DNA of 64,000 bases from a bacterium (GCA_021802745.1 JAJZRK010000001.1:1-64000); one strand, 5' to 3'. Positions 35,464-43,419 are shown, counted from the first letter of the stretch. Made by a program: numbers and translations. The notes: generated by a model not told the origin, from the sequence alone.

Positions 35464-36030
35464 ATGACCGACAAAGCCCCCGCCAAGCCAGAAGGGAGCG
35501 GCACCGTTCTGCCTCGCCGTCATCCCGGCCACCGCGGCCAGGATGTGCGCGACGCCGTGGCCGAGATGGCGGCCAAGGCGGCGGAAATCTCCATGGAGGC
35601 CGGCAGCAAGATGGCGGCGGCCATGAAAGATGTCATCAATGCGGCCGCCGGACTGACCGGGTTCGCCATTGAGAGTGCGCGCGACGTGGTGCAGTTCATG
35701 GTGCGCCGCGGCCAGATGACGCAGGACGAGGCCGACAAGCTGCTGCATGGCGTCGAGGAGGCGTGGAGCAAGAAGCACAAGTCGGCCAAGCCGGCGCCGA
35801 AGGCCGAAGTGCACAAGCCCGCTCCGAAGGTCGAAGCGCACAAGCCGGTCGCGCATAAGCCGGCCGCGCATAAGCCGGCCGCGCACAAGCCAGTCGCGCA
35901 CAAGCCGGCCGCGCATAAGCCTGCGGCCCACAAGCCGGCGGCCAAGAAGGCGGCCGCCGCCAAGACAGCGGTGGTGAAGAAAGCCCCCGCCAAGAAGGCG
36001 CCCGCCAAGAAGCCCGCGCCCAAGAAGTAG
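35464..36030 (+). CDS. Phasin-like helix plus histone-H1-like Lys/Ala/Pro tail
   Basis: A 188-residue protein. The ATG at 35464 is chosen because AAGGAG (35451-35456) is 7 bases before it; the ATG at 35458 is only 1 base away from it. Residues about 20-100 are amphipathic helices (VRDAVAEMAAKAAEISMEAG, then FAIESARDVVQFMVRRGQMTQDEADKLLHG), like phasins and the polyhydroxyalkanoate granule-associated family. Residues 105-188 are a highly basic repeat tail: HKPA/HKPV units about nine times, then KKAPAKKAPAKKPAPKK, like bacterial histone-H1 homologues. The combination may bind DNA electrostatically and another surface by the helices (inference). A strong terminator follows. Confidence 0.78.
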   Translation: MTDKAPAKPEGSGTVLPRRHPGHRGQDVRDAVAEMAAKAAEISMEAGSKMAAAMKDVINAAAGLTGFAIESARDVVQFMVRRGQMTQDEADKLLHGVEEAWSKKHKSAKPAPKAEVHKPAPKVEAHKPVAHKPAAHKPAAHKPVAHKPAAHKPAAHKPAAKKAAAAKTAVVKKAPAKKAPAKKPAPKK

Positions 36031-36055
36031 CGGCGGGCGGCTTCCACGCGAGGCG

Positions 36056-36087
36056 ACGGGCGCGCACCTTCAGTGGTGCGCGCCCGT
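36056..36087 (+). terminator. Rho-independent terminator, 13-bp stem and T-rich tail
   Basis: ACGGGCGCGCACC (36056-36068) pairs perfectly with 36075-36087 around a TTCAGT loop, followed by TTTCCCTTTTCC. It is the only terminator in the window with a clear T-rich tail. It lies 26 bases after the phasin/H1-like stop. Confidence 0.88.
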
Positions 36088-36111
36088 TTCCCTTTTCCTC
36101 CACCGTTCCCC

Positions 36112-37278
36112 GTGCCTGCGAACCCGCCGCCCCGTGGCGACGCCGTCGCCCTGACCGGCGCTCTCGTCTCCGTTGATTCGCGCAACCCCAAGCTCGTCCC
36201 CGAGGCACCGGGCGAGGGCGAGTGTGCGCGGATGCTCGCCGACGTGCTCACCTCGTGGGGCTTCCGCGTGGCGCTGCTGGAGGGCGCCCCGCAGCGGCCA
36301 AACGTCGTCGCGCGCATCGGCCGACCGGGGGGCCGGACCCTGATGTTCAGCGGGCACCTCGACACGGTGGGCGTCGCGGGCATGACCCATCCGCCGTTCG
36401 AGCCGGTCATCCGCGACGGCAATCTCCACGGCCGCGGCAGCTGCGACATGAAGGGCGGCGTGGCGGCCATGTGCGCGGCGGCGGTGCACGCGGCCGATGC
36501 GGGCCTTGACGGCGAGATCATCATCGCCGCCGTGATGGACGAGGAGTGGCAGTCGGAGGGGACGGCGGCGCTCATCGCGCATGGCGTGCGGGCGGACGCG
36601 GCGATTGTCACGGAACCGACGCGCCTGGCCATCGGCCCGGCGCACCGCGGCTTTGCCTGGGCGGTGGTGCAGGTGCACGGCGTGGCGGCGCACGGATCGC
36701 GTTACGATGTGGGCGTCGACGCCAACACGATGGCCGGCCTGCTGCTGGCCGAGCTCGACGCGTACCAGCAGACGACGCTCACGCAGCGCACACACCCGCT
36801 GCTGGGTCGCGGATCGTTCCACGCGGCGCGCATCAGCGGCGGACTCGGCCTCTCCACCTATGCCGACCGCTGCCGCGTGGAGTTCGAGCGTCGCACGCTG
36901 CCGGGCGAGACGGGTGAGGGCTTCGCGGTCGAGCTGCGCGCCGCGTGCGATCGGGTCGCCGCGCGCGACCCGCGGTTCCGCGCGGACGTCGAGGTGACCT
37001 TCGTGCAGGCGCCCAACGACGTGGCCGTGGACGCCCCCATCGTGAAGGCCCTCGTCGGCGCCGTCGAGGCAGTGGAGGGCGTGCCGCCGGCCGTGGAAGG
37101 CCTCTCGTACTGGACGGACGCCGCCCTTTTGTCGGCGGCCGGCATCCCGGCGATCTGCTACGGGCCGGGTGACATCCGCCTCGCGCACTCCGCTACCGAG
37201 TGGGTGCCCGTCAACGAAGTGCGGCGCGCCACGGCGGTGCTCGCGCAGGCGGCCATCCATTGGCTCGGGGTGCGCTAG
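36112..37278 (+). CDS. ArgE/DapE/ACY1 family deacylase (peptidase M20)
   Basis: A 388-residue zinc hydrolase. The ATG at 36073 lies inside the preceding terminator stem, so I choose the GTG at 36112. The metal site is visible: SGHLDTVGV (His and Asp), RGSCDMKGG (bridging Asp), MDEEWQSEG (general base Glu and ligand). The dimerisation domain and the C-terminal His region (RLAHSATEWVP) follow. Family members remove acyl groups from amino acids or cleave dipeptides; candidates include acetylornithine deacetylase or succinyl-diaminopimelate desuccinylase, but no arginine or lysine genes are near. The next gene starts at the base after its stop. Confidence 0.87.
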   Translation: MPANPPPRGDAVALTGALVSVDSRNPKLVPEAPGEGECARMLADVLTSWGFRVALLEGAPQRPNVVARIGRPGGRTLMFSGHLDTVGVAGMTHPPFEPVIRDGNLHGRGSCDMKGGVAAMCAAAVHAADAGLDGEIIIAAVMDEEWQSEGTAALIAHGVRADAAIVTEPTRLAIGPAHRGFAWAVVQVHGVAAHGSRYDVGVDANTMAGLLLAELDAYQQTTLTQRTHPLLGRGSFHAARISGGLGLSTYADRCRVEFERRTLPGETGEGFAVELRAACDRVAARDPRFRADVEVTFVQAPNDVAVDAPIVKALVGAVEAVEGVPPAVEGLSYWTDAALLSAAGIPAICYGPGDIRLAHSATEWVPVNEVRRATAVLAQAAIHWLGVR

Positions 37279-37494
37279 GTGCAGCTGACCGTCAAGCAGT
37301 ATGACGCGCTGGAGCATGCCATCTCGCGCGGCCAGCGCATCGCCGTCTATCGTCGCGGCACAGAATACCTGGTGATCCCCGAGCGGCTCGTGTTGCGCGG
37401 CCGCCGCGAGTGCATCGAGGCGCGGCACCCGACGACGGGCGACCATCTCACGCTCTGGCTCGACGAAGCCGAGAGCGTGGAGGTGGTGCGATGA
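37279..37494 (+). CDS. Small basic/beta-rich protein of unknown function in the deacylase operon
   Basis: A 71-residue protein starting at a GTG that directly follows the deacylase stop. The sequence alternates short strands with charged turns (MQLTVKQYDALEHAISRG, RIAVYRRGTEYLVIPERLVL, HLTLWLDEAESVEV), like a small beta-barrel. Its stop overlaps the RNase-HI-like start by 4 bases (ATGA). It is therefore co-translated between a deacylase and a nuclease-like protein. No family is recognised. Confidence 0.7.
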   Translation: MQLTVKQYDALEHAISRGQRIAVYRRGTEYLVIPERLVLRGRRECIEARHPTTGDHLTLWLDEAESVEVVR

Positions 37495-38102
37495 GCGTCG
37501 AGCTGGTGGCGATCTACGCGGACGAGTCGTGCCTCGGCAATGGGCAGGCCGGCGACAACCCTGGCGCTGCGGGCGTCCTGGTCGAGTACCAGCGGCCCGG
37601 CGGCGCGCTCGTGCGGCGCGACCTCTGGGTGAGCGAGCCGGCCACCACCAACAACCGCATGGCGCTGCGCTCCGTGATCGAGGCGATGCGCGCGCTGGGG
37701 GCGAAGGGCGGCCGGTTCCGCGTGCGCTTCACCACCGATTCCCGGTACATCGTGGACGGCATGCGGGACTGGGTGCATGGCTGGGCCCGCAACGGGTGGA
37801 AGCGGAAGACCGGGGCCATCGAGAACCTCGACCTCTGGCGCGAGGCGCTCGCCGCCTGCGACGGGCATGCCATCGCCTGGCACTGGGTGCGCGGCCACGT
37901 GGGACATGCGCAGAACGAGTACGCCAACCATCTCGCGACGCGCGCCGCCGCCGACCAGTCGGCGAGCGGCGGCCTGGTGGAGTCGGCCTTCGACGAATGG
38001 CTGGCCGCCTACCGCGCGCGCGGCGGCCACGCCAGCGAACCGGACGCTTTTCCGGATAGCGCGACGTTCACGCCGCACGCATCTTTGCCACGTATCGGTT
38101 GA
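37491..38102 (+). CDS. RNase-HI-like protein with altered catalytic residues
   Basis: A 203-residue protein, clearly RNase HI by the order IYADESCLGN (Asp11), TTNNRMALRSVI, FTTDSRYIVDGM (Asp83), NGWKRKTGAIENLDLW and VRGHVGHAQNEYANHLA. Two of the four catalytic carboxylates differ: the residue equal to E. coli Glu48 is Ala58 and the one equal to Asp134 is Asn146; His136 (His124) is kept. Asn at 134 can be tolerated, but loss of Glu48 normally abolishes two-metal cleavage; Glu64 nearby may or may not substitute. A C-terminal extension of about 45 residues is unusual. The ATGA overlap with the previous gene puts it in the deacylase operon. Confidence 0.85.
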   Translation: MSVELVAIYADESCLGNGQAGDNPGAAGVLVEYQRPGGALVRRDLWVSEPATTNNRMALRSVIEAMRALGAKGGRFRVRFTTDSRYIVDGMRDWVHGWARNGWKRKTGAIENLDLWREALAACDGHAIAWHWVRGHVGHAQNEYANHLATRAAADQSASGGLVESAFDEWLAAYRARGGHASEPDAFPDSATFTPHASLPRIG

Positions 38103-38122
38103 CGCCGCGCCGGAGGCATCAC

Positions 38123-38338
38123 ATGCGCATCCTCGTCGGACTTCTGCTTGGCCTGGCCGCAGGCTATTCCTCCGGCTTCTACGATGGCCGCCATCACACG
38201 CAGCCAACCGTCCTGCGGCTGGTGAAGGGGTTCAAGGCGCCCGGGGTCAATGCGGTGCAGCACGCCGAATCGCTGAAGGCCGACGCCGAGGCCAAGCTGC
38301 AGCGGAACGCGGACGAGAAGATGAAGGCGGCACAATAA
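38123..38338 (+). CDS. Small membrane-anchored protein
   Basis: A 71-residue protein. The ATG at 38123 has CCGGAGG 5-11 bases before it and starts a hydrophobic helix, MRILVGLLLGLAAGYSSGFY (residues 1-20). The rest is a basic, then Lys/Glu/Ala-rich helix (HAESLKADAEAKLQRNADEK). It could be an inner-membrane anchor with a cytoplasmic or periplasmic coiled coil. The next gene begins at the base after its stop. No family is recognised. Confidence 0.65.
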   Translation: MRILVGLLLGLAAGYSSGFYDGRHHTQPTVLRLVKGFKAPGVNAVQHAESLKADAEAKLQRNADEKMKAAQ

Positions 38339-39190
38339 ATGGCTGACCAGCTCGAGCGTCTCTTTCGCATCCTCGTGCGCCGCATTCGCGACCTGCGGCC
38401 GGAGCACCTGTCGCGCGCCTTCGAAGTCGGCGAGATCCTGCGCACGTTCGTGCCGTACCGCTCGACGCGCGTCGAGGTCGGGGTGGAGACGGCGGAGGAT
38501 TACGAGGTGCTCATCCTGCGCCTGCTTTCCGGCGAGCGCGGCCTCCTCTTCGCCGATGACGCAATGCAGGAGGACTTGCGGCACGAACTGGACTCGGGCA
38601 ATCCCGACCTGCGGGCGTTGCATGCGTACGGCACGGCCAGGGTGACGCTCGCGCAGCACGCGATGCGGCAGGTGCTGGAGTCGGCGACGGCCTCGGCGCC
38701 GGAAACGCGGGTGAGCGAACCGACCCCCGCGCCATCAACGGACGGTGTACCCGGGGGAGAGCACGGCGCCCCGGATGTGCCTCACGAGGTCGCCGCCGGA
38801 CGAGAGCGCGGCGGCCGCGATCACGCGATGCACGCCCCGCCGTCGGGCCCATCGGAGATTTCCGCGGCGCTGGACGCGATCCAGCGCCAGCTGCCGCCGA
38901 CGCTCGCCGAGCTTGGCGAGGCGCTGGGCACCGCTGGCGAGTCGAAGTCGCGTCCGTCGTACGTGGCGCGCGGCACGCACATTCCGGACCCCACCGCCGA
39001 TGCCGCGGCGCGCGCGCCCCGACCCGGATGCCGGTTCTGCGGGCAGATGCTTCCCGAGGGGCGCACCGTGACCTTTTGCCCGCATTGTGGGCAGAACCTC
39101 AAGGTGCACCGCTGTCCCGGATGCAGCGCCGAAGTGGACCCGGCGTGGAAGTTCTGCGTGGTGTGTGGCCGCGCCTCCGCGTCGGCGTGA
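38339..39190 (+). CDS. Protein with C-terminal double zinc ribbon
   Basis: A 283-residue protein. Residues 1-110 are a helical domain (MADQLERLFRILVRRIRDL, FEVGEILRTFVPYRSTRVEV, LSGERGLLFADDAMQEDL) with no family that I recognise; 115-235 is a Pro/Ala/Gly-rich linker; 236-283 carry two zinc ribbons: CRFCG ... CPHCG and CPGCSAEVDPAWKFCVVCG. This is the 'double zinc ribbon' (DZR) arrangement found at protein-interaction sites. It starts right after the small membrane protein's stop, so the two are co-translated; together they may form one envelope or chromosome-associated unit (inference). Confidence 0.72.
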   Translation: MADQLERLFRILVRRIRDLRPEHLSRAFEVGEILRTFVPYRSTRVEVGVETAEDYEVLILRLLSGERGLLFADDAMQEDLRHELDSGNPDLRALHAYGTARVTLAQHAMRQVLESATASAPETRVSEPTPAPSTDGVPGGEHGAPDVPHEVAAGRERGGRDHAMHAPPSGPSEISAALDAIQRQLPPTLAELGEALGTAGESKSRPSYVARGTHIPDPTADAAARAPRPGCRFCGQMLPEGRTVTFCPHCGQNLKVHRCPGCSAEVDPAWKFCVVCGRASASA

Positions 39191-39318
39191 CCGGCAAGCG
39201 AGACGGAACCCGGCCGGACCGTTTACCGTAGAGTGAGCGAGCGCCCGCCCGCCGGCGGGCTGCCCACACGAACGTGCCTCGCATCAACCTCCGCGCGCCA
39301 CGACGCGCGGCCCCTGCC

Positions 39319-40149
39319 ATGACGAACCCGCGCTCTCCGCTTCCTGATGACCGGTCCCTCAGCCGCGCCGCGCTCGAGCGCGTGCTGGCGCGCGCCATGG
39401 AACTGCACGTGCGCGGTGACGAGGCGGCGGATGCACGCGACGACCAGTTGAGCGAGACGCGGGTGCTGGAGATCGCCCGGGAGGTGGGGATCGCCCCCGA
39501 GGCGGTGCGTCAGGCGATTGCCGAGGAGCGGGCGCGCGCCCCGCTGGCTGCGGCCCAGCGCGAGAGCGACGCGATGCTCGGCGACCCTGCCGTGTCGGCC
39601 GCGCGCGTGGTCAATGGCGCGCAGGGCGAGCTGCTCGGGCGGCTCGAAGCGCTGCTGGCGCGCGACGAATCGCTCGCCGTCATCCGCCGCTTTCCCGACC
39701 GGCTGGTGCTCGAGCCGAAGCGCGGAATCTTCGACCAGATGGCGCGCGCGATGGATTTCGGGGGAAAGGGCTACTACCTGTCGCGGGCGAGCGAAGTGGT
39801 GGTGAGCGTCGGCGCGGTGGATGGCCGGCGCACGCATGTGGCGCTCGCGGCCGACCTTCGCCCGGCACGCAGCAGGCAGCTGGCCACGCCGGTGGTGCTG
39901 ACGGTGCTCGGCGTGCTCGCCGCCGTGCCGCTGGCCGTGCTGACCCTGTACCCGGTGCTGGCCATCCTGCCGCCGATCGTGCTCGGGTGGATCGGCTGGA
40001 GGTGGGCGCGGAGTTCGTGGCGGGCGCTGCGCCGGCAGACCCTCGTCTCGCTGGAGCGGCTGCTCGACAAGCTCGAGATCCCCGACAAGCCGACGCCGAC
40101 GCAGCAATTGCTCGACGGACTGACGCGGAGCCTGCTGCCGCCGAAATAG
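39319..40149 (+). CDS. Two-helix membrane protein of unknown function
   Basis: A 276-residue protein. The ATG at 39319 (MTNPRSPLPDDRSLSRAAL) is used; an in-frame start lies 45 bases upstream. The N-terminal half (1-170) is soluble and charged: a helical segment like an SHOCT/DUF1707-type N-terminus (ALERVLARAMELHVRG, then LEIAREVGIAPEAVRQAIAEE). Two adjacent membrane helices follow at about 195-236 (VVLTVLGVLAAVPLAVLTLY and PVLAILPPIVLGWIGW), then a basic cytoplasmic tail. A membrane-bound regulator or scaffold is plausible, but no family is assigned. Its stop is about 75 bases before the left CACGAAGG repeat. Confidence 0.65.
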   Translation: MTNPRSPLPDDRSLSRAALERVLARAMELHVRGDEAADARDDQLSETRVLEIAREVGIAPEAVRQAIAEERARAPLAAAQRESDAMLGDPAVSAARVVNGAQGELLGRLEALLARDESLAVIRRFPDRLVLEPKRGIFDQMARAMDFGGKGYYLSRASEVVVSVGAVDGRRTHVALAADLRPARSRQLATPVVLTVLGVLAAVPLAVLTLYPVLAILPPIVLGWIGWRWARSSWRALRRQTLVSLERLLDKLEIPDKPTPTQQLLDGLTRSLLPPK

Positions 40150-40222
40150 ACTGGTGTCGAGTGCGGTGATTGGATGAGAACACCGACGGCACTCGGTCTA
40201 TCGTTTGCCATGCGGAACAGCT

Positions 40223-40252
40223 CACCACGAAGTCACGAAAGTACACGAAGGG
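40223..40252. repeat. Left CACGAAGG repeat of the GxxExxY island
   Basis: Three CACGAA-containing units in a row (CACCACGAAG, TCACGAAAG, TACACGAAGG) lie immediately before the GxxExxY gene. They are inverted relative to the right copy at 40627-40654. The final AAGGG sits 5 bases before the GTG at 40258 and can serve as its Shine-Dalgarno. Confidence 0.8.
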
Positions 40253-40257
40253 AACCA

Positions 40258-40626
40258 GTGGCAGACCCGTGGTCGTCTCTGGTGATCGGTGCGGCAATCG
40301 CGGTGCACAAAGCACTGGGGCCAGGCCTCCTGGAATCAGCAAATCATGCGGCGATGGCCGCCGAGCTTGAGGCCTGTTCAATTCCGTTTGAGCACGAACT
40401 CGTGCTTCCAATCCGCTACCGTGATCGCGCGTTGGATGCGCACTATCGCGTCGACTTCCTCATCGGAGGAATGCTGGTCGTGGAGGTGAAGGCCGTCGAG
40501 CGAGTCCTCGCCGTGCACGAGGCGCAGTTGCTGACGTACCTCCGACTCGGTGGCTATCGGCCTGGACTGCTGCTCAACTTCTGCGCGCCGACGCTCCGGC
40601 AGGGCATCCTGCGTCGTGTGCTGTGA
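40258..40626 (+). CDS. GxxExxY family protein (Tyr replaced)
   Basis: A 122-residue protein from the GTG at 40258 (AAGGG 5 bases upstream). An upstream ATG at 40174 would read through the repeat. It has the family layout: DPWSSLVIGAAIAVHKALGPG, the motif GLLESAN (23-29), then ELVLPIRYRDRALDAHYRVDFLIGG and VEVKAVERVLAVHEAQLLTYL, a PD-(D/E)XK-nuclease-like core with D...EVK. The defining motif normally reads GxxExxY; here the Tyr is Asn29. No function has been established for the family. It is alone, with CACGAAGG repeats touching both its ends, and the stop codon directly abuts the right copy. Confidence 0.83.
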   Translation: MADPWSSLVIGAAIAVHKALGPGLLESANHAAMAAELEACSIPFEHELVLPIRYRDRALDAHYRVDFLIGGMLVVEVKAVERVLAVHEAQLLTYLRLGGYRPGLLLNFCAPTLRQGILRRVL

Positions 40627-40654
40627 CCTTCGTGCCCTTTGCGTCTTTGTGGTG
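40627..40654. repeat. Right CACGAAGG repeat, inverted
   Basis: CCTTCGTGCCCTTTGCGTCT followed by TTGTGGTG begins at the base after the GxxExxY stop. Its reverse complement matches the left arm at 19012-19039 at 26 of 28 positions. It can pair with 40223-40252. Confidence 0.82.
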
Positions 40655-40704
40655 ATGCGGTGAAGTGGTGGCAGTATCCCCCGCGCGCTCGGTAGATTTT
40701 CGGC

Positions 40705-41760
40705 ATGCCCACCGCCGACACGCCCGCGCGCCTTCGCGAGGCCGAGCGCTTCGCCCGCGAGATCCTGCCGGCGGCCTCGCGCACGTTCGCCCTGTCGGTG
40801 CGGCTGTTGCACGGTGAACTCGAGCGCTCGGTGCTCTGCGCGTACCTGCTCTGCCGCATCGCCGACACGATCGAGGATGACGGCCACGCGCCGGCGGAGG
40901 CGAAGGCGCGCCTGCTTGAGGCGTTTCTCGCCAGCCTCGACGACGCCGCGGCGGCCGACGCGTTTCCGGCGCGCGCCGCGTTCATCGTGGGGGAGGACGC
41001 CCACATCCGGCTGCTGCGGAGCACCGACGTGGTGTGCGTGCTCTATCGTTCGCTCCCGGCGGGATCGCGCGAACGGGTGGCACACTGGGTGCGCGAGATG
41101 GCGCGCGGCATGGCGGAGTTCGCGCTGCGGCATCCCGGGGGACTCCGCATCCAGACGGTGGACGAGTATCGCGAGTACTGCTATTACGTGGCGGGCACGG
41201 TCGGCTGCATGCTCACCGAGCTCTGGCGCGAGCACGGGCACATTCCCGCGTCGCGCTACGAGGCGCTCTGGGCGCGCTGCACGAGCTTCGGCGAGGCGCT
41301 GCAGACGGTGAACATCCTCAAGGACATCGCCGCCGACGCCGAGCGGGAGAACGCGATCTTCGTGCCCGAGGCCACGCTGCGCGCGCACGGCGGGTCGCAC
41401 GCCACGCTGCTCGACCCGGCGCACCTCCCGGAGAACCGCGCCGCCGTTGGGGAGTTCATCGTGCTGGCGTGGACCGACCTCGACCAGGCGTTCGAGTACC
41501 TGCTGCTGCTCCCGCGGCGGGCAGTGACCATTCGCGCGTTCTGCGTACTGCCGCTGCTCTACGCCTACGCCACGCTGCGCGAGCTCACGCACACCGACGC
41601 GATGCTGCGGCCAGGCGGCGTGGTGAAGATCAGCCGCGCCGAAGTGAAGTCGCTGATGATTGCCGGGCTCGCCGTCCTCGGCAGCAACACGCTGCTGCGA
41701 CGGCTCATCGCCTCCGTGCGCGCGCGTCCATTCACGCCGCTGGCCGGACGGGCCCGGTGA
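40705..41760 (+). CDS. Squalene synthase (phytoene/squalene synthase family)
   Basis: A 351-residue enzyme predicted to join two farnesyl diphosphates head-to-head to squalene. It has the eukaryotic-type SQS features: LCRIADTIEDD with the first Asp-rich motif (Asp54, Glu57, Asp58), YREYCYYVAGTVGCMLTELW, and the second motif NILKDIAADAERENAIFVP. Length suits squalene synthase rather than HpnC/HpnD, which are shorter. A -10-like TAGATT lies 6 bases before the ATG, so the mRNA is probably leaderless. Squalene here would feed hopanoids, other triterpenoids or C30 carotenoids; no cyclase is nearby. The FAD-linked oxidase follows after 4 bases and may act on a product (inference). Confidence 0.88.
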   Translation: MPTADTPARLREAERFAREILPAASRTFALSVRLLHGELERSVLCAYLLCRIADTIEDDGHAPAEAKARLLEAFLASLDDAAAADAFPARAAFIVGEDAHIRLLRSTDVVCVLYRSLPAGSRERVAHWVREMARGMAEFALRHPGGLRIQTVDEYREYCYYVAGTVGCMLTELWREHGHIPASRYEALWARCTSFGEALQTVNILKDIAADAERENAIFVPEATLRAHGGSHATLLDPAHLPENRAAVGEFIVLAWTDLDQAFEYLLLLPRRAVTIRAFCVLPLLYAYATLRELTHTDAMLRPGGVVKISRAEVKSLMIAGLAVLGSNTLLRRLIASVRARPFTPLAGRAR

Positions 41761-41764
41761 CCGC

Positions 41765-43414
41765 ATGACGACCCGCGCCCGCGAGGCTGCGCCGCTGCAG
41801 CCGCCCGCGAAGTTCCGCGGCGTCTTTCGCACGGACGCGCGCGCGCGCGCCGTCTACAGCGAGGGAGCGGGCGTGGCGCGCATCATCCCCGATGCAGTGG
41901 CTGTGCCGGCCGATGCCGACGACGTGATGACGCTGGTGGAGTGGGCCGCGGCGCATCAGGTGCCGATTGTACCGCGCGGTTCGGCCAGCTCCATGGCAAA
42001 CGGCGCCTTGGGCGCGGGCGTGGCGCTCGATCTCTCGCGGCTCGACTGGATCGGCGCCGTGGATGCGGGCCGCGCAATGGTCGCGTGCGGGCCGGGCGCG
42101 CTGCGCGACGCGGTGGACGCGGCGGCGGCGGCGCACGGATTGCGCGTGGCCGTGGATCCGTCGTCGGGCGCGTTCTGCACGATTGGCGGCATGGTCGCCA
42201 CCAACGCGGCGGGGACGCGCACGGTGAAGCTGGGGGCGATGCGCGCCTGGGTGCGCGGCCTCGACTGCGTGTTCGCCGACGGGTCGCGGGCCTGGGTGCG
42301 GCGCGGCGAGCCGCGGCCGAAGATCGAGGCGCTGCGTGCCTTCCAGCACGACGTGTCGCGCGACGTCAGGGACCGGGGCGCTCACCTGGCGCGCCCGGGC
42401 GTGCGCAAGGAATCGAGCGGCTACGGACTGGCCAGCTACGCGCGCAGCGGCGACCTGGTGGACGTGCTGGTCGGGAGCGAGGGGACGCTGGCGGTCTTCG
42501 TCGGGGTGGAGCTGGGACTGGCCCCGGTGCCGGCCGCGCGCGCGTCGCTGCTCGCCTCATTCACCTCGCTCGAGGATGCGGTGCAGGCGGCCGCCGCCGC
42601 CGCCGCGATCGGGGCAAGCGCGGTGGAGCTGCTTGACCGCACTTTCCTCGAGGTCGTGCGCGCCGAAGCCGCCACGCTATCCGTTCCCTCGGCGGCCGAG
42701 GCCGTGCTGCTGATCGAGGCCGAGGGCGAGACCCACGCGGTGGCGGACACGCTCGCCCTGCGCCTGGGCGACGCCTGCCGGCAGGCGCGCGCCGCGCAGG
42801 TGGTGTTGGCACCCGATGAGGAAACGGCGGTGCGCATCTGGCGCATCCGGCATGCGGCGAGCCCGATCCTCAGTGCGCTGGATCCGCACCTTGCCTCGAT
42901 GCAGCTCGTCGAGGACGGCGCGGTGCCGCCCGACGCCTTCCCCGACTACGTGCGTGGCGTGCGGGCCGCGCTCGAGCGGCACGGCGTGCGCGGCGTGATC
43001 TTCGGGCATGCCGGCGACGCCCACGCGCACGTCAACGCCCTGCTCGACGTGCGCGAGCCCGACTGGCGCGAGCGCGCCCGGGCCCTGGTGGATGACGTCA
43101 CCGGACTGGTGGCGCTGCTCGGCGGAACGCTGGCGGCCGAGCATGGCGACGGCCGGCTCCGCACGCCGCTGATGTTCCGGGTGTGGGACGCGCGCGCGAT
43201 GGCGCTCTTTGCGCGCGTCAAGCAGGCGTTCGATCCGCTGGGCGTGCTGAATCCCGGGGTCAAGGTTCCGCGCCCCGGGGACGACCCCCTCGCGAATGTG
43301 AAGTACGACCCGGAGTTGCCGCCCCTTCCGGCGGACGCCCGCGCCGCGCTCGACCGTGTGGTGCGCGACAAGGCGTGGGCGGCGTTCCGGCTGGGAATGC
43401 TGGGGGACGGGTAG
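41765..43414 (+). CDS. FAD-linked oxidase (GlcD / D-lactate dehydrogenase type)
   Basis: A 549-residue flavoprotein of the vanillyl-alcohol-oxidase fold. The ATG at 41765 follows the squalene synthase stop by 4 bases. The FAD-binding PCMH domain has VPIVPRGSASSMANGALG, SSGAFCTIGGMVATNAAGTRTVKLG and LVGSEGTLAVFVGVELGL. The C-terminal substrate domain ends with HAGDAHAHVNALLDV and AEHGDGRLRTP, typical of 2-hydroxyacid oxidising enzymes such as glycolate oxidase GlcD or D-lactate dehydrogenase. No GlcE or GlcF gene is adjacent. The tight spacing with squalene synthase implies co-expression but no known pathway link. Confidence 0.85.
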   Translation: MTTRAREAAPLQPPAKFRGVFRTDARARAVYSEGAGVARIIPDAVAVPADADDVMTLVEWAAAHQVPIVPRGSASSMANGALGAGVALDLSRLDWIGAVDAGRAMVACGPGALRDAVDAAAAAHGLRVAVDPSSGAFCTIGGMVATNAAGTRTVKLGAMRAWVRGLDCVFADGSRAWVRRGEPRPKIEALRAFQHDVSRDVRDRGAHLARPGVRKESSGYGLASYARSGDLVDVLVGSEGTLAVFVGVELGLAPVPAARASLLASFTSLEDAVQAAAAAAAIGASAVELLDRTFLEVVRAEAATLSVPSAAEAVLLIEAEGETHAVADTLALRLGDACRQARAAQVVLAPDEETAVRIWRIRHAASPILSALDPHLASMQLVEDGAVPPDAFPDYVRGVRAALERHGVRGVIFGHAGDAHAHVNALLDVREPDWRERARALVDDVTGLVALLGGTLAAEHGDGRLRTPLMFRVWDARAMALFARVKQAFDPLGVLNPGVKVPRPGDDPLANVKYDPELPPLPADARAALDRVVRDKAWAAFRLGMLGDG

Positions 43415-43419
43415 CTGCT

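Noticed and set aside
35860..35945. Tandem DNA repeats as a non-coding satellite
   Set aside because: The 15-base repeats keep frame and encode the HKPA units of the histone-like tail, so they are coding.
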